Below are positions 10,307 through 20,908 of a stretch of DNA of 64,000 bases, one piece after another; the first letter of the stretch is position 1, and every line of letters begins with the position of its first letter. The position numbers and the translations under genes were made by a program. The notes under the pieces were generated by a model, which had not been told where the DNA came from, ran no database searches, and saw only the letters and a program-made list of their open reading frames with translations. Source of the stretch: an uncultured Pelagibacteraceae bacterium (GTDB lineage Bacteria > Pseudomonadota > Alphaproteobacteria > Pelagibacterales > Pelagibacteraceae); assembly GCA_902524945.1 (NCBI GenBank), contig CABZFF010000004.1:22410-86409 (forward strand), in the 5' to 3' direction.

Positions 10307-11950
10307 ATGTTTGGCTTAAAAGTTGCCTATTTTTATTTAATCGCTTTACAAATTACTTTTATAAAATTTTTTAAAAAGTTATATTTTTCTTCAAGTCAAT
10401 ATAACAAGTCTTTAGTTTCAAAAATACCAACTCAAGTTCATTTTAATCCTAACCCTTTTCTACTTTCAATCATATCTCCTTATAAAAAGAGACTATTTAA
10501 AATAAATGAAATAGATCCAAACAACTTTTGGTTAGAAAATAAAAATACTAATATTCTAGAACAACATAATTTCTTGTGGCTTAATTTGATTGATAGGAAA
10601 ATTGATGGGAAAAATATCCAAAAAATAATTTATATTTGGATGCTTAAATATTCCAATTTTAAAAAAAATGTTTGGGAAACTACGACGTTATGCTCAAGAA
10701 TTATTAGCTGGATGTTAAATATTGATATTATTATTAACAATGGAACCTTTGATTTCAAAAAGAACTTGTTTAAAAATATTATTTCTCAGTGCAACCACTT
10801 AAAAAAAAATATTAAATTTGAGAAAGATCCCCTTAAAAAAATCGAGATAATAACTACTTTAACCTTATCTGGCATAGTCTTTAAAGAGTACGAGGAAAAC
10901 TATAATTCTGGAATTAAAGAATTAGAGAGGTTTGTAAAATATTATTTTGATGATGATGGTTTTCCTCTAACTAGAAGTCCAAATGACTTAATCAATTTCA
11001 CAAAATACCTAATATTGTGCCATGAAAATATTAGAGATGCTCATCAATATATGCCGGAGTTTCTTGATGATATTATTAAAAAAAACTTAGAATGTATAAA
11101 ATTTTTAAAAACTCCAGATAACCAAGTGCCGCTTTTTAATGGAAGTTTCGAAAATGATTTAAGTATTTTCGATAAATATCAAGAAAATTTTAAATTAAAT
11201 AAAAAAAATAAAAAGGATATTCTTGGAGGAATTTATAATGCTAAATCGAAACATCAAATTCTTTATTATGATGTTGGCAGTCCTCCTAACAAGAATTTTT
11301 CAAAAAATTATCAATCTGGCCCTCTATCTTTTGAATATTTTATAGATGGAATTAAAATTATAACAAATTGTGGTTTCGGAAAAAAGATTTCTTCAAAGGC
11401 AGAACTAATTAGTAGATTAACTGCAAGTCAATCTACGCTAACAATAAATGATACAAGTATTACTAAATTTGAAAGAAATAAACTTATAAATAGAATTTTT
11501 GGTAATTCAATTAAAAATACCTTTAAAACAAGCGATTTTAAAATCAAGAATGATAAACATTTAACAGGCTCAACGATATCACATAATGGATATGAAAAAG
11601 ATTTTAATTGTATTCATAAAAGAGAAATTTTTCTAAACCATGAAAATAATTACTTACAAGGAAAAGATTATATTTTCAAGAAGAGTGACGGTATACCTAT
11701 AAGATACGTTTTTAGATTTCACTTAAATCCTAAATTATCTGCAATAAAAACTATTAGTGGTAATAGCGCTTTAATTCAAATATCAAAGAATAAATCACTA
11801 ATTTTTACCGTCAAAGATGAAGATATAGAGTTGGAGAGAAGCGTATATCTTGGAGGAGAAAAAATATTAGATAACACTTGTATAACTATTTCAGGTAATT
11901 TAGTTAATAAAAGTAAATCTTTTATCTGGGAAATAAAGAAAAAACTATAA
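10307..11950 (+). CDS. heparinase II/III family protein
   Basis: Long ORF between rpe and purH; C-terminal region GPLSFEYFIDGIKIITNCGFG...SRLTASQSTLTINDTSI. Confidence 0.8.
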   Translation: MFGLKVAYFYLIALQITFIKFFKKLYFSSSQYNKSLVSKIPTQVHFNPNPFLLSIISPYKKRLFKINEIDPNNFWLENKNTNILEQHNFLWLNLIDRKIDGKNIQKIIYIWMLKYSNFKKNVWETTTLCSRIISWMLNIDIIINNGTFDFKKNLFKNIISQCNHLKKNIKFEKDPLKKIEIITTLTLSGIVFKEYEENYNSGIKELERFVKYYFDDDGFPLTRSPNDLINFTKYLILCHENIRDAHQYMPEFLDDIIKKNLECIKFLKTPDNQVPLFNGSFENDLSIFDKYQENFKLNKKNKKDILGGIYNAKSKHQILYYDVGSPPNKNFSKNYQSGPLSFEYFIDGIKIITNCGFGKKISSKAELISRLTASQSTLTINDTSITKFERNKLINRIFGNSIKNTFKTSDFKIKNDKHLTGSTISHNGYEKDFNCIHKREIFLNHENNYLQGKDYIFKKSDGIPIRYVFRFHLNPKLSAIKTISGNSALIQISKNKSLIFTVKDEDIELERSVYLGGEKILDNTCITISGNLVNKSKSFIWEIKKKL

Positions 11951-11951
11951 A

Positions 11952-13502
11952 ATGAGTTCAAAAATTAAAAACGCTTTGATTTCTGTTTCTGACAAAGAAA
12001 ACATTGCGTCTTTATTGAAAGTTTTAAAAAAGTATAAAATTAATATGATAAGTTCTGGCGGCACATATAAATCGATAAAAAAACTTGGTTTTAGATGCAC
12101 TGAATTATCAAAGTATACTGGTTTTAAAGAGATGCTTGATGGTAGAGTTAAAACTCTACATCCAAAAATTCATGCAGGAATTCTCCATGATAGACGAAAT
12201 AAAGTTCATACTAATGAGATGTCCAAAAATAAATTTCCACCAATAGATTTAATTATAGTTAATTTTTATCCATTTCAAAAAGTGGTTAGTAATACCAAAA
12301 ATTTTAAAAGTATTATTGAAAATATAGATATTGGGGGGCCTACAATGGTAAGAGCTGCGGCTAAAAACTTCGAAAATGTTGCAATAATAACTAATAAAAA
12401 TGATTATCCGCTTCTGATAAATGAATTAGAAAGAAATGGAGGTTCGACAAGTCTAAAATTTAGACAACTTATGTCGTCAAAGGCTTTTGGATTGACTGCT
12501 TATTACGACTCGATGATAGCTAACTGGTTCAATAAAAAGTTAAAAATACAATTTCCTGAAAGAAAAACTATTTTCGGAAAAAGATTAAAAAAACTTAGGT
12601 ATGGTGAAAATCCTCATCAACAGAGCTCTATATATTTAAGTGATTACAACGATAAAGAAATTGGTTTTAAACAATTACACGGTAGAGAATTGAGTTTTAA
12701 TAATTATAACGATATTTTCGCCTCTCTGGATATTTTAGGTTCCACCAAAGAAAAAAATTGTACCGTCATTATTAAACATGCGAATCCTTGTGGAGTTTCT
12801 GAAAATTCAAAATCAATTGACTCATTAAAAAATGCTTTTGCATCTGATCCAATAAGTGCTTTTGGTGGAGTTATAGCTTGTAATTATAAAATTACAAAAG
12901 AAATCGCTAAAGAAATTACAAAAAATTTTGCTGAAGTTATATTGGCTAAAGAATTTGATAATGAGTCTTTAAAAATTTTAAAACTAAAAAAAAATTTAAG
13001 AATTATTGATATATCTAAATTTAAATCAAAAAAATCATCTCTCATTAAATCATACGATGGCGCTTTTATGATTCAAGAAAAAAATCAAATTATCTTAGAT
13101 AAAAAAAAGTTAAGATGTGTTACAAGACTTAAGCCAAGTAGAAAAGAATTATCTGACATTAAGTTTGCAATTAATATCAGTAAACATATCAAATCAAATG
13201 CTATTGTATTGTGCAACAATCTTTCAACTATAGGAATAGGAGGTGGCCAACCGAGTAGACTCGATAGTTGTAAAATAGCTATTCAAAAAGCAAAAAAATT
13301 TCTTCCTAAAAAAATAAAAAATTCTATAGCTGCTTCCGACGCTTTTTTTCCATTTGTAGATGGCGTGAAAATTTTAGTAAATGCAGGAGTAAAAATTATA
13401 GTTCAACCGGGGGGATCTATAAGAGATAAAGAGATTATCGATTTTGCGAATAAATCAAAGATAAAAATGTTATTTACAGGTCTAAGACACTTTAATCATT
13501 AA
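11952..13502 (+). CDS. purH: bifunctional AICAR formyltransferase/IMP cyclohydrolase
   Basis: ALISVSDKENI, GGTYKSIKKLG, HPKIHAGIL, RYGENPHQQSSIY, KHANPCGVS. Confidence 0.97.
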   Translation: MSSKIKNALISVSDKENIASLLKVLKKYKINMISSGGTYKSIKKLGFRCTELSKYTGFKEMLDGRVKTLHPKIHAGILHDRRNKVHTNEMSKNKFPPIDLIIVNFYPFQKVVSNTKNFKSIIENIDIGGPTMVRAAAKNFENVAIITNKNDYPLLINELERNGGSTSLKFRQLMSSKAFGLTAYYDSMIANWFNKKLKIQFPERKTIFGKRLKKLRYGENPHQQSSIYLSDYNDKEIGFKQLHGRELSFNNYNDIFASLDILGSTKEKNCTVIIKHANPCGVSENSKSIDSLKNAFASDPISAFGGVIACNYKITKEIAKEITKNFAEVILAKEFDNESLKILKLKKNLRIIDISKFKSKKSSLIKSYDGAFMIQEKNQIILDKKKLRCVTRLKPSRKELSDIKFAINISKHIKSNAIVLCNNLSTIGIGGGQPSRLDSCKIAIQKAKKFLPKKIKNSIAASDAFFPFVDGVKILVNAGVKIIVQPGGSIRDKEIIDFANKSKIKMLFTGLRHFNH

Positions 13503-13837
13503 TTCAATTTATCAATTTTAGCTGCTAGAATAAAATCACTTTCAGCAAGACCTTTTATTGCATGTGTAAAAATTTTTATGTTACAATATCCCCATCCAAA
13601 AGTAATATCGGGATGGTGATTTTCATTCTCTGCCAAATCACTTATTTTGTTTACAAAATTTTGACTGTCTTTAAAATTTTTAAATTTAAATTCCTTGATT
13701 AAAAAAAAGCTACCTTCCTGATCACTTTTTACATCCCAACCATCAACTTTTTTTAAATACTTATGAACTTCACTTTTGTCAAAAGGAGGAATATTTCCCT
13801 CACACGGAATACATTTTTTATTTGATAAATCACTCAT
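13499..13837 (-). CDS. phhB: 4a-hydroxytetrahydrobiopterin dehydratase; ATG at 13837, not 13903
   Basis: GWDVKSDQEGSFFLIKEFKFKNF...AENENHHPDITFGWGYCNIKIFTHAIKGLAESDFILAAKID. Confidence 0.9.
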   Translation of the reverse strand: MSDLSNKKCIPCEGNIPPFDKSEVHKYLKKVDGWDVKSDQEGSFFLIKEFKFKNFKDSQNFVNKISDLAENENHHPDITFGWGYCNIKIFTHAIKGLAESDFILAAKIDKLN

Positions 13838-13842
13838 AAAAT

Positions 13843-13917
13843 TGGAGCGGGCAAAGGGACTTGAACCCTCGACCTTCTCGTTGGCAACGAGACGCTCTAC
13901 CACTGAGCTATGCCCGC
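13843..13917 (-). tRNA. tRNA-Gly(GCC), CCA encoded
   Basis: Minus strand GCGGGCATAGCTCAGTGGTAGAGCGTCTCGTTGCCAACGAGAAGGTCGAGGGTTCAAGTCCCTTTGCCCGCTCCA; acceptor, D, anticodon (loop TTGCCAA) and T stems all pair. Confidence 0.97.
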
Positions 13918-14012
13918 AAATTACATAGATTTATAATATAAAGCCTCTAGAATGGTCAACTAAAATAAAATGTCACTACCGATACTGAAAATTTTTTAAT
14001 ATAGTATAAGTT

Positions 14013-14630
14013 ATGAAAGTTTTTCCTAAAACTATACCTGTATTTCCACTAAGCGGAGTAATTTTTTTCCCTAAAACAAATCTTCCACTTAATATTTTTG
14101 AGGAGAGATATATTGACCTAGTTAATCACGCTTACAGCAAAGATAAATTTATGGGCATGGTACAATCACAAAAAAATGGGAATGATGTTTATAAAGTTGG
14201 GTGTCTAGGCAAAATAAGCGACCTTCAGAAAAGTAAAGATGGGAGAATATTAATAAATCTCACAGGTGTTACTAGGTTTAAAATCTTACAGGAGATTAAA
14301 AGTTCAAAATTATATAGAGAATTTAAAGTTGATTATAAAAGTTTCGAATTAGATTTACAGAATTCATCAGGTAATCTTAACACTGAAAAATTAATGTCTA
14401 AAGCTAAAACTTTTTTCAAAAAAAATGGATTGCTTCTTAATTGGAGAGAGTTTGAGAAATTAGATAAAAATCAGAGAATTAATACTTTATCAATGATTTC
14501 TCCAGTTACAAATGAGGAAAAACAAAAACTATTAGAGTCCTTAACTATTGAAGATAAAGTTGAAACTTTAGAAAACATAATCAGCTTTTACTTACACGAA
14601 GTAAACTTTAACAATCAGACAGTGCAATGA
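14013..14630 (+). CDS. LON peptidase substrate-binding domain protein
   Basis: IPVFPLSGVIFFPKTNLPLNIFEERYIDLV signature; no ATPase or protease domain. Confidence 0.9.
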   Translation: MKVFPKTIPVFPLSGVIFFPKTNLPLNIFEERYIDLVNHAYSKDKFMGMVQSQKNGNDVYKVGCLGKISDLQKSKDGRILINLTGVTRFKILQEIKSSKLYREFKVDYKSFELDLQNSSGNLNTEKLMSKAKTFFKKNGLLLNWREFEKLDKNQRINTLSMISPVTNEEKQKLLESLTIEDKVETLENIISFYLHEVNFNNQTVQ

Positions 14631-14633
14631 TAA

Positions 14634-15908
14634 CTAATTTGCTGACTTGTTCATAGAGTCGAAGAAATCTGAATTGTTTTTAGTATTTTTCAGTTTAGAA
14701 ATTAAAAACTCAATACCGTCCATTGTGCCCATTGGACTTATTATTCTTCGTAAAACATTCATTTTTGATAATTCATCTTTTTCAAATAATAACTCTTCTC
14801 TTCTTGTGCCAGACCTTGTTATATCCAACGCTGGGTAAATTCTTTTATCTGCAACTTTTCTATCGAGAATTAATTCTGAATTACCTGTTCCTTTAAATTC
14901 CTCGAATATTACCTCGTCCATTCTGCTTCCAGTGTCAATCAAAGCGGTAGAAATTATTGTTAAGGAACCACCTTCCTCAACATTTCGGGCAGCACCAAAA
15001 AATCTTTTTGGCCTTTGAAGGGCATTTGCGTCTACACCACCAGTAAGCACCTTTCCAGAGCTAGGGATAACTGCATTATAGGCTCTTCCTAATCTAGTAA
15101 TGGAGTCAAGCAAAATTACTACATCTTTTTTATGTTCCACTAATCTTTTTGCTTTCTCGATTACCATCTCTGCAACAGCTACGTGCCTTGACGCTGGTTC
15201 ATCAAATGTTGAAGCTACTACTTCACCTTTAACAGATCTTTGCATATCTGTTACCTCTTCGGGTCTTTCGTCAATTAACAATACCATCAGGTAACATTCT
15301 GGATGATTTGCGGTTATAGATTGTGCAATGTTTTGAAGAATTATAGTCTTGCCAGCTCTGGGCGGTGATACTATTAAAGACCTTTGACCTTTACCTATTG
15401 GGCTTACTAAGTCGATAAGTCTTGCAGTATTGTCAGGTTTTTTCTCAACTTTATTAGTTTCTACCTCTAACTTGATTCTTTCATTGGGATACAGCGGTGT
15501 GAGGTTGTCAAAAGCTATTTTATTTTTTCCTTTATCAGGATCATCAAAATTAATTTTGTTTACTTTGAGTAAAGCAAAATATCTTTCTGCATCTTTTGGT
15601 CCGCGTATCTCTCCTTCAACCGAATCTCCTGTTCTAAGACCAAACCTTCTAATTTGGCTCGGGCTTACATAAATATCATCTGGTCCAGGAAGATAGTTAG
15701 ACTCAATTGCTCTTAAAAAACCAAATCCATCTTGTAATACCTCTAGAACTCCTGTAGCAGTTATTTGCTCATTTTTCTCAGCAAGTTTTTTCAAAATCGC
15801 AAAAAGTATTTCTTGCTTTCTTAATGTGCTAGGATTCTCTATACCCAGCTTCTCTGCTTCACTAATAAGCTCTGCGGGATTTTTTTGCTTGAGTTCTTGT
15901 AAATTCAT
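14634..15908 (-). CDS. rho: transcription termination factor Rho
   Basis: [67 protein letters not shown]. Confidence 0.98.
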   Translation of the reverse strand: MNLQELKQKNPAELISEAEKLGIENPSTLRKQEILFAILKKLAEKNEQITATGVLEVLQDGFGFLRAIESNYLPGPDDIYVSPSQIRRFGLRTGDSVEGEIRGPKDAERYFALLKVNKINFDDPDKGKNKIAFDNLTPLYPNERIKLEVETNKVEKKPDNTARLIDLVSPIGKGQRSLIVSPPRAGKTIILQNIAQSITANHPECYLMVLLIDERPEEVTDMQRSVKGEVVASTFDEPASRHVAVAEMVIEKAKRLVEHKKDVVILLDSITRLGRAYNAVIPSSGKVLTGGVDANALQRPKRFFGAARNVEEGGSLTIISTALIDTGSRMDEVIFEEFKGTGNSELILDRKVADKRIYPALDITRSGTRREELLFEKDELSKMNVLRRIISPMGTMDGIEFLISKLKNTKNNSDFFDSMNKSAN

Positions 15909-15975
15909 TTGATTTTATTGATTTAAGGAAAGTATCTAAAATATATGTCTTTTTATGAAAAATTCAACCCCTTAA

Positions 15976-16407
15976 TTACAAAGGTTTAAAAATTGCAACA
16001 AATATTACCACAATTAGTATAACTGTTGGTATTTCGTTATATATTCTAAAAAATTTAGAGGATTTATTATTAATATCCTTAGCGAAATCATTTAAAAATT
16101 TCCCTAGAGTGAAATGATAATAAGTTAAAATTATTACTGCAACAAGCTTTATCTTCATCCACAATTCCAGAAGAATTGAAAAACCGATATTATGTATTAG
16201 CAATAAACCAAGTAACCACGAAAGTAGCATAGCTGGCATCATAATGAAATTGTAAAGTTTTTTTTCCATAACCTTAAAAACTTTTTTTTGGGAATCGTGA
16301 TCTGCTTGTGAATGGTAAACAAATATTCTAGGTAAATAAAGCAAACCGGCCATCCAAGAAATTACTGTGATAAGATGAAGAGATTTTAACAATAAGTAAG
16401 AATTCAT
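15976..16407 (-). CDS. hemJ: CopD/HemJ-type membrane protein (protoporphyrinogen oxidase HemJ)
   Basis: LLLKSLHLITVISWMAGLLYLPRIFVYH; adjacent to hemH and hemE. Confidence 0.88.
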   Translation of the reverse strand: MNSYLLLKSLHLITVISWMAGLLYLPRIFVYHSQADHDSQKKVFKVMEKKLYNFIMMPAMLLSWLLGLLLIHNIGFSILLELWMKIKLVAVIILTYYHFTLGKFLNDFAKDINNKSSKFFRIYNEIPTVILIVVIFVAIFKPL

Positions 16408-16408
16408 T

Positions 16409-17404
16409 TTATAAATATTTACTGATCAATTTTTCAAACAAACTTATTTGATCGGAATTGTCATTTAAACATGGAATTAAATCGAAATTTTTTCCCCCAT
16501 TTTCAAGAAAACTTTCTCTGCCTTGAATGTTAATTTCTTCTAAGGTTTCAACGCAGTCAGATGCAAAACCAGGACATATTACTAATAAATTTTTTACCCC
16601 TTCTTTCGGCAAAGTTTCTAAAGTTTTATCTGTATATGGAGTTAACCATTCTTGTGGCCCAAAACGAGATTGGAATGTTGTCCTTATTTCAATTTCATTG
16701 TATTTTTCTTTCATTAACCTTGTGGTCTTATGACAATAACAATGATATGGATCTCCTTTATCAAAGTAAGATTTAGGTATACCATGATAAGAAGAGACTA
16801 TTAGATCGGGTTTCCAATTAATTTCTTTAACTTTCTTTTTAATGCTATTAATTAAAGCGCTAATATAAAAGTGATTGCTTTCATAATGTGGAATTATTTG
16901 TAAACTAGGTTGCCATCTCATTCTCATCAAAGATCTATAAACTTCATCACAAACTGTGGCTGTTGTAGCAGCTGCATATTGTGGATATAGAGGTAGAATT
17001 ATAATATTTTCACATCCTGCTTCTTTTAATTTAATTAATTTAGATTTAATGCTGGGGTTGCCGTATCTCATGGCAAAATCAACAATTGTTTTTTCATTTC
17101 CAACTTTTTTATTAAGTTTAGAGGCTTGATTTTTAGTAAAATATAGTAAAGGTGACTCATTACTTTCTTTCCTCCAAATTTGCTTGTATGCGTGAGCTGT
17201 TTTTGATGGTCTAAAAGTTAAAATAAATACATTTAATATAATTTGCCAAATAATTGGGTTTATCTCTATTACTCTTCTATCTGAGAGAAACTCTTTTAGA
17301 TATCTCCTAATATCAAGCCAACTAGTAGAATCTGGTGTGCCTAAGTTAACTATTAGAACTCCAGTTTTACCAAACTTTACTTCTGGGTGGTCTTTATTCG
17401 TCAT
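16409..17404 (-). CDS. hemH: ferrochelatase
   Basis: GVLIVNLGTPDST, LSDRRVIE, SYHGIPKSYFDKGDPYHCYCHKTTRL, FQSRFGPQEWLTPYTD. Confidence 0.97.
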   Translation of the reverse strand: MTNKDHPEVKFGKTGVLIVNLGTPDSTSWLDIRRYLKEFLSDRRVIEINPIIWQIILNVFILTFRPSKTAHAYKQIWRKESNESPLLYFTKNQASKLNKKVGNEKTIVDFAMRYGNPSIKSKLIKLKEAGCENIIILPLYPQYAAATTATVCDEVYRSLMRMRWQPSLQIIPHYESNHFYISALINSIKKKVKEINWKPDLIVSSYHGIPKSYFDKGDPYHCYCHKTTRLMKEKYNEIEIRTTFQSRFGPQEWLTPYTDKTLETLPKEGVKNLLVICPGFASDCVETLEEINIQGRESFLENGGKNFDLIPCLNDNSDQISLFEKLISKYL

Positions 17405-18411
17405 TCATCAAAATTCCTATAAAATTTTATTAACTTCATTACTTTATCAGGATCTGTTTCAGGAAGTAACCCGTGTCCTAAATTAAAGATATAAGGTACA
17501 TTTTTAAAAGCCTTAATATATTTTGTCGCTCCCTCTATCATTTCTTTATCATTTTTTAAAAGAACTTGTGGTGCCAAGCCACCTTGTAAAACTACATTTT
17601 TTAAATTATTTTTTGCCCATGTTGGGTCTACTTCGGGGTCTAGACTTATGCCATCTGGTTTTACAAAATTATTAAATTCTTCATATTTTTGCTTGATGCC
17701 TTTTGGGAAACAGATGTTTGGTATTTTATTTTTTTTACAAAAATTGATAATTTCTAGATTAGGTAAATAGCAATATTCTTTTATTTTATTTTCGGGTATT
17801 AAACCTGCCCAGGAATCAAATACTTGAACAACATCAGCTCCTGCATTTATTTGATTATTTATATGAATACATAAGTATTTTATTAATTCTTTAATTACTA
17901 AATCTAAGTTTAATTTTTTATCTTCTAACTTATTTACGTCTAAATCTTTTTTATTTTTTTTGAGGTTTAAGATGTAAACTAAAATTGTCCATGGAGCACC
18001 AATAAAAGAAATTAATGTCTTTTTTTTATCTAATTTTTTCCTTGTTATATTTATAGCCTTGTAAACTGGTTCAAGCTTCTTAGAAAATATTTTTTCATTA
18101 TTGTCTAGGAACATGTCAACATTAAACTTGCTTAATTCAGGGCCTAAGTCTTTTGAAAATTTTACATCCTGCCCTAGAGCGTAAGGAACCATTAAGATGT
18201 CTGAAAAAATTATTGCAGAATCTAGGTCGAATCTTTCAATTGGTTGGAGGGTGATCTTAGAGCTTAATTCACTATTTAAGCAAAGATTTATAAAATCAGG
18301 ATTCTTATTTCTTAAGTTTCTAAATTCTGGTAAATATCTACCTGCTTGTCTCATAAACCACACAGATTTACAACTTTTTTTTTTTATTAATATTTCTTTA
18401 AGATTGCTCAT
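17401..18411 (-). CDS. hemE: uroporphyrinogen decarboxylase
   Basis: VWFMRQAGRYLPEFRNLR, AIIFSDILMVPYALG, NLGHGLLPETDPDKV. Confidence 0.97.
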   Translation of the reverse strand: MSNLKEILIKKKSCKSVWFMRQAGRYLPEFRNLRNKNPDFINLCLNSELSSKITLQPIERFDLDSAIIFSDILMVPYALGQDVKFSKDLGPELSKFNVDMFLDNNEKIFSKKLEPVYKAINITRKKLDKKKTLISFIGAPWTILVYILNLKKNKKDLDVNKLEDKKLNLDLVIKELIKYLCIHINNQINAGADVVQVFDSWAGLIPENKIKEYCYLPNLEIINFCKKNKIPNICFPKGIKQKYEEFNNFVKPDGISLDPEVDPTWAKNNLKNVVLQGGLAPQVLLKNDKEMIEGATKYIKAFKNVPYIFNLGHGLLPETDPDKVMKLIKFYRNFDE

Positions 18412-18684
18412 AAAATAAAATAGGTTTTAGAATCCTTTTTGAGGTACTATGTGCTGTTAAATACTCATATAACTTTTAATACATATTTTATACATATTCT
18501 AGTTAATAACTTTTTTAATAAATATTTCTATTTACTGACTTTATTAATCTTATAAACATTAGTAAAACAACAATATTAACATCGTATAAAATGTTAAAAT
18601 ATTGTTAATTAATGTTAGTTTTTTTGTCAGTTTCTTTACAAGAAGTGGAAAAACTTAGTTTATTATTTATTTATTAACAAAAAT
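18412..18684. other. oriC: candidate chromosomal replication origin (oriC), hemE-ppsR intergenic
   Basis: Largest intergenic gap seen in the window, very AT-rich, flanked by divergent hemE(-) and ppsR(+) as in alphaproteobacterial origins; dyad 18569-18606; TTAA-N7-TTAA at 18594-18608. Confidence 0.6.
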
Positions 18685-19503
18685 ATGAACCAAAAATACA
18701 ATGTATATCTTGTGTCTGACTCTACGGGCGAAACTCTAGATAGAATATTTTTGTCACTTAAATCTCAATTTTCAAATTTTGAGTATGAAAAAAAAGAGTA
18801 TGCTTTTGTGAGAACAGAGCAACAAATTGATAGAATTATAAGTGAGTGTATTAACTTAGAAAATTCTTTAATACTATATACTATTGTAGAAACAAAACTT
18901 GCAAAATATATTTCTAAACAAAGTGAAAAAAATAATCTACCATGTTTCGGAATACTAGGTAATCTTATTTTAAGTTTTTCTAAACTTTTAAACCAGAAAG
19001 CAATACATAAACCAAGCGCGCAACATGTATTAGATGATGATTATTATAAAAGAATTGAAGCTATTCAATTTACCATGGCGCATGATGATGGAAAAAAAGT
19101 AGATGACATAAAAAATGCCGATATTGTTTTGTTAGGTGTAAGTAGAACCAGTAAAACTCCTACCTCAATTTATTTAGCTAATAGAGGATATAAAACAGTA
19201 AATATTCCTTTAGTATTAGATCAAAAAATTCCTGAAGATTTGGTTAATGACGAAAAAATTTGTGTAATAGGATTAATAGCAGATCCTGTTAGACTAGCGG
19301 ACATTAGAAGAAATAGAGTAGCTATTATGAAAGATCGTAAATTAAAAGAATATACTGATATTGATCATATTAGAGAAGAGGTAGAAGGTTCCAAAAATCT
19401 TTTTAAAAAAAATAATTGGCCATCAATAGATGTTACCCGAAGATCTGTCGAGGAGACAGCTGCATCTATTTTAAAGATCATAGAAATTAAAAGAAATAAA
19501 TGA
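18685..19503 (+). CDS. ppsR: pyruvate, water dikinase/PPDK regulatory protein (DUF299 kinase-phosphorylase)
   Basis: YLVSDSTGETLDRI, QFTMAHDDGKKVDDIKNADIVLLGVSRTSKTPTSIYLANRGYKTVNIPLV. Confidence 0.95.
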   Translation: MNQKYNVYLVSDSTGETLDRIFLSLKSQFSNFEYEKKEYAFVRTEQQIDRIISECINLENSLILYTIVETKLAKYISKQSEKNNLPCFGILGNLILSFSKLLNQKAIHKPSAQHVLDDDYYKRIEAIQFTMAHDDGKKVDDIKNADIVLLGVSRTSKTPTSIYLANRGYKTVNIPLVLDQKIPEDLVNDEKICVIGLIADPVRLADIRRNRVAIMKDRKLKEYTDIDHIREEVEGSKNLFKKNNWPSIDVTRRSVEETAASILKIIEIKRNK

Positions 19504-20090
19504 AAATAATTTTAGCTTCTAAAAGCGGTGTAAGAAAACAAATACTAGAAGATCACAAAATTGATTTTGAAGTTATTGTATCAAATGTCGATGAAGACGA
19601 AGTTAAAAACTCACTATTGGCAGAAGGAGCAGGTCCATTATTAATTTCAAAAAATCTTGCTGAAATAAAATCAACCAAAGTTAGTATACAGCATCCAAAT
19701 AAATTAGTTTTAGGTGCAGATAGTGTTATTTCGCTCAATAACAGATTAATAAATAAACCTAATTCACGAGAGGAAGCTCTTGCTATATTAAAAGAGCTTA
19801 ACAATTCAAAGCACTTTTTAATTAGTTCAGTATGTATTTCTAAAAACGGAGCAATGATTTGGAACCACACGGATTCTTCAGAATTGAAAATGAAAAATTT
19901 TTCGGAGGCGCAGCTTAAAAATTATTTAAGCAAGATCAAGACAGAAACTCTATCAGCTTATGGTGTTTACCAAATAGAGTCTGAGGGATTAAAACTTTTT
20001 GAATATATAAAAGGCGATCATAAGTCGATTATGGGTTTGCCTATAAAAGATATAATCAGCTATATTGAGCAGTATAAAAAAAAAAAATGA
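19500..20090 (+). CDS. maf: Maf-family nucleotide pyrophosphatase
   Basis: IILASKSGVRKQIL, VLGADSVISLNNRLINKP, GVYQIESEGLKLFEYIKGDHKSIMGLP. Confidence 0.95.
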   Translation: MKIILASKSGVRKQILEDHKIDFEVIVSNVDEDEVKNSLLAEGAGPLLISKNLAEIKSTKVSIQHPNKLVLGADSVISLNNRLINKPNSREEALAILKELNNSKHFLISSVCISKNGAMIWNHTDSSELKMKNFSEAQLKNYLSKIKTETLSAYGVYQIESEGLKLFEYIKGDHKSIMGLPIKDIISYIEQYKKKK

Positions 20091-20908
20091 AAAAATATTT
20101 TGGAATAATTGGAAACCCAATAAAGCATTCACTGTCTCCAGTTTTACATAATTACTGGTTTAAAAAATATGGAATTAATGCTGATTATAGTTTAATTGAT
20201 ATTAAACAAAATAAGATTTCAGAGTTAGTGCAAAAGATTAGAAAAAAAGAAATATTTGGTATTAATATCACTCTTCCTTACAAGCAAAAAATCGTACCTT
20301 ATGTAGATCTCCTTGTTAAGGATGCTTTATTAACAAGTTCGGTTAATACACTATACCTCGATGAAAAAAGCTCTGTTGTAGGAGACAATACAGATGTATT
20401 TGGATTACAAGCTGCTTATTTAAAAGAAGTAGACCGTGCACCGCAAAAAAAAGCATTAGTTATTGGAGCAGGTGGTGTATCACCATCTGTTATACTTTCC
20501 TTACAAAAATCAGGTGTTCAAGATGTTTCAATAACAAATAGGACAATGGAAAAATGTATTTTTTTAAAAAAAAAATTTAAAAATATAAATATTTTAGAGT
20601 GGCAACATTTAAAAGATGAATTAAAAAAATATGATATTATAATTAACGCTACTAGCTTAGGCTTAAAAAATAATAATGATTTTGAGTTTGATTTTGAGCC
20701 CACCAAAAAAGATTTAATTTACATTGACACGATTTATAATCCTTTGGAAACAAGAACTTTAAAATTTTTAAAAGATAGAGATATTAAAGTTTTTAATGGT
20801 CTAGAAATGTTTATTTATCAAGGTCAAAAAGCTTTTTACTTGTGGAATAAAGTAAACCCTGAGATAGATCAAAAATTAGTTGATTTATTAATATCTAAAC
20901 TTAAATGA
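20087..20908 (+). CDS. aroE: shikimate dehydrogenase
   Basis: GIIGNPIKHSLSPVLHNYWF, INITLPYKQKIVPYVD, NTDVFGL, VIGAGGVSPS. Confidence 0.97.
   Translation: MKKYFGIIGNPIKHSLSPVLHNYWFKKYGINADYSLIDIKQNKISELVQKIRKKEIFGINITLPYKQKIVPYVDLLVKDALLTSSVNTLYLDEKSSVVGDNTDVFGLQAAYLKEVDRAPQKKALVIGAGGVSPSVILSLQKSGVQDVSITNRTMEKCIFLKKKFKNINILEWQHLKDELKKYDIIINATSLGLKNNNDFEFDFEPTKKDLIYIDTIYNPLETRTLKFLKDRDIKVFNGLEMFIYQGQKAFYLWNKVNPEIDQKLVDLLISKLK

Noticed and set aside
13838-13903. N-terminal extension of the phhB ORF (MVERLVANEKVEGSSPFARSNF)
   Set aside because: It reads through the tRNA-Gly gene at 13843-13917; the real start is the ATG at 13837
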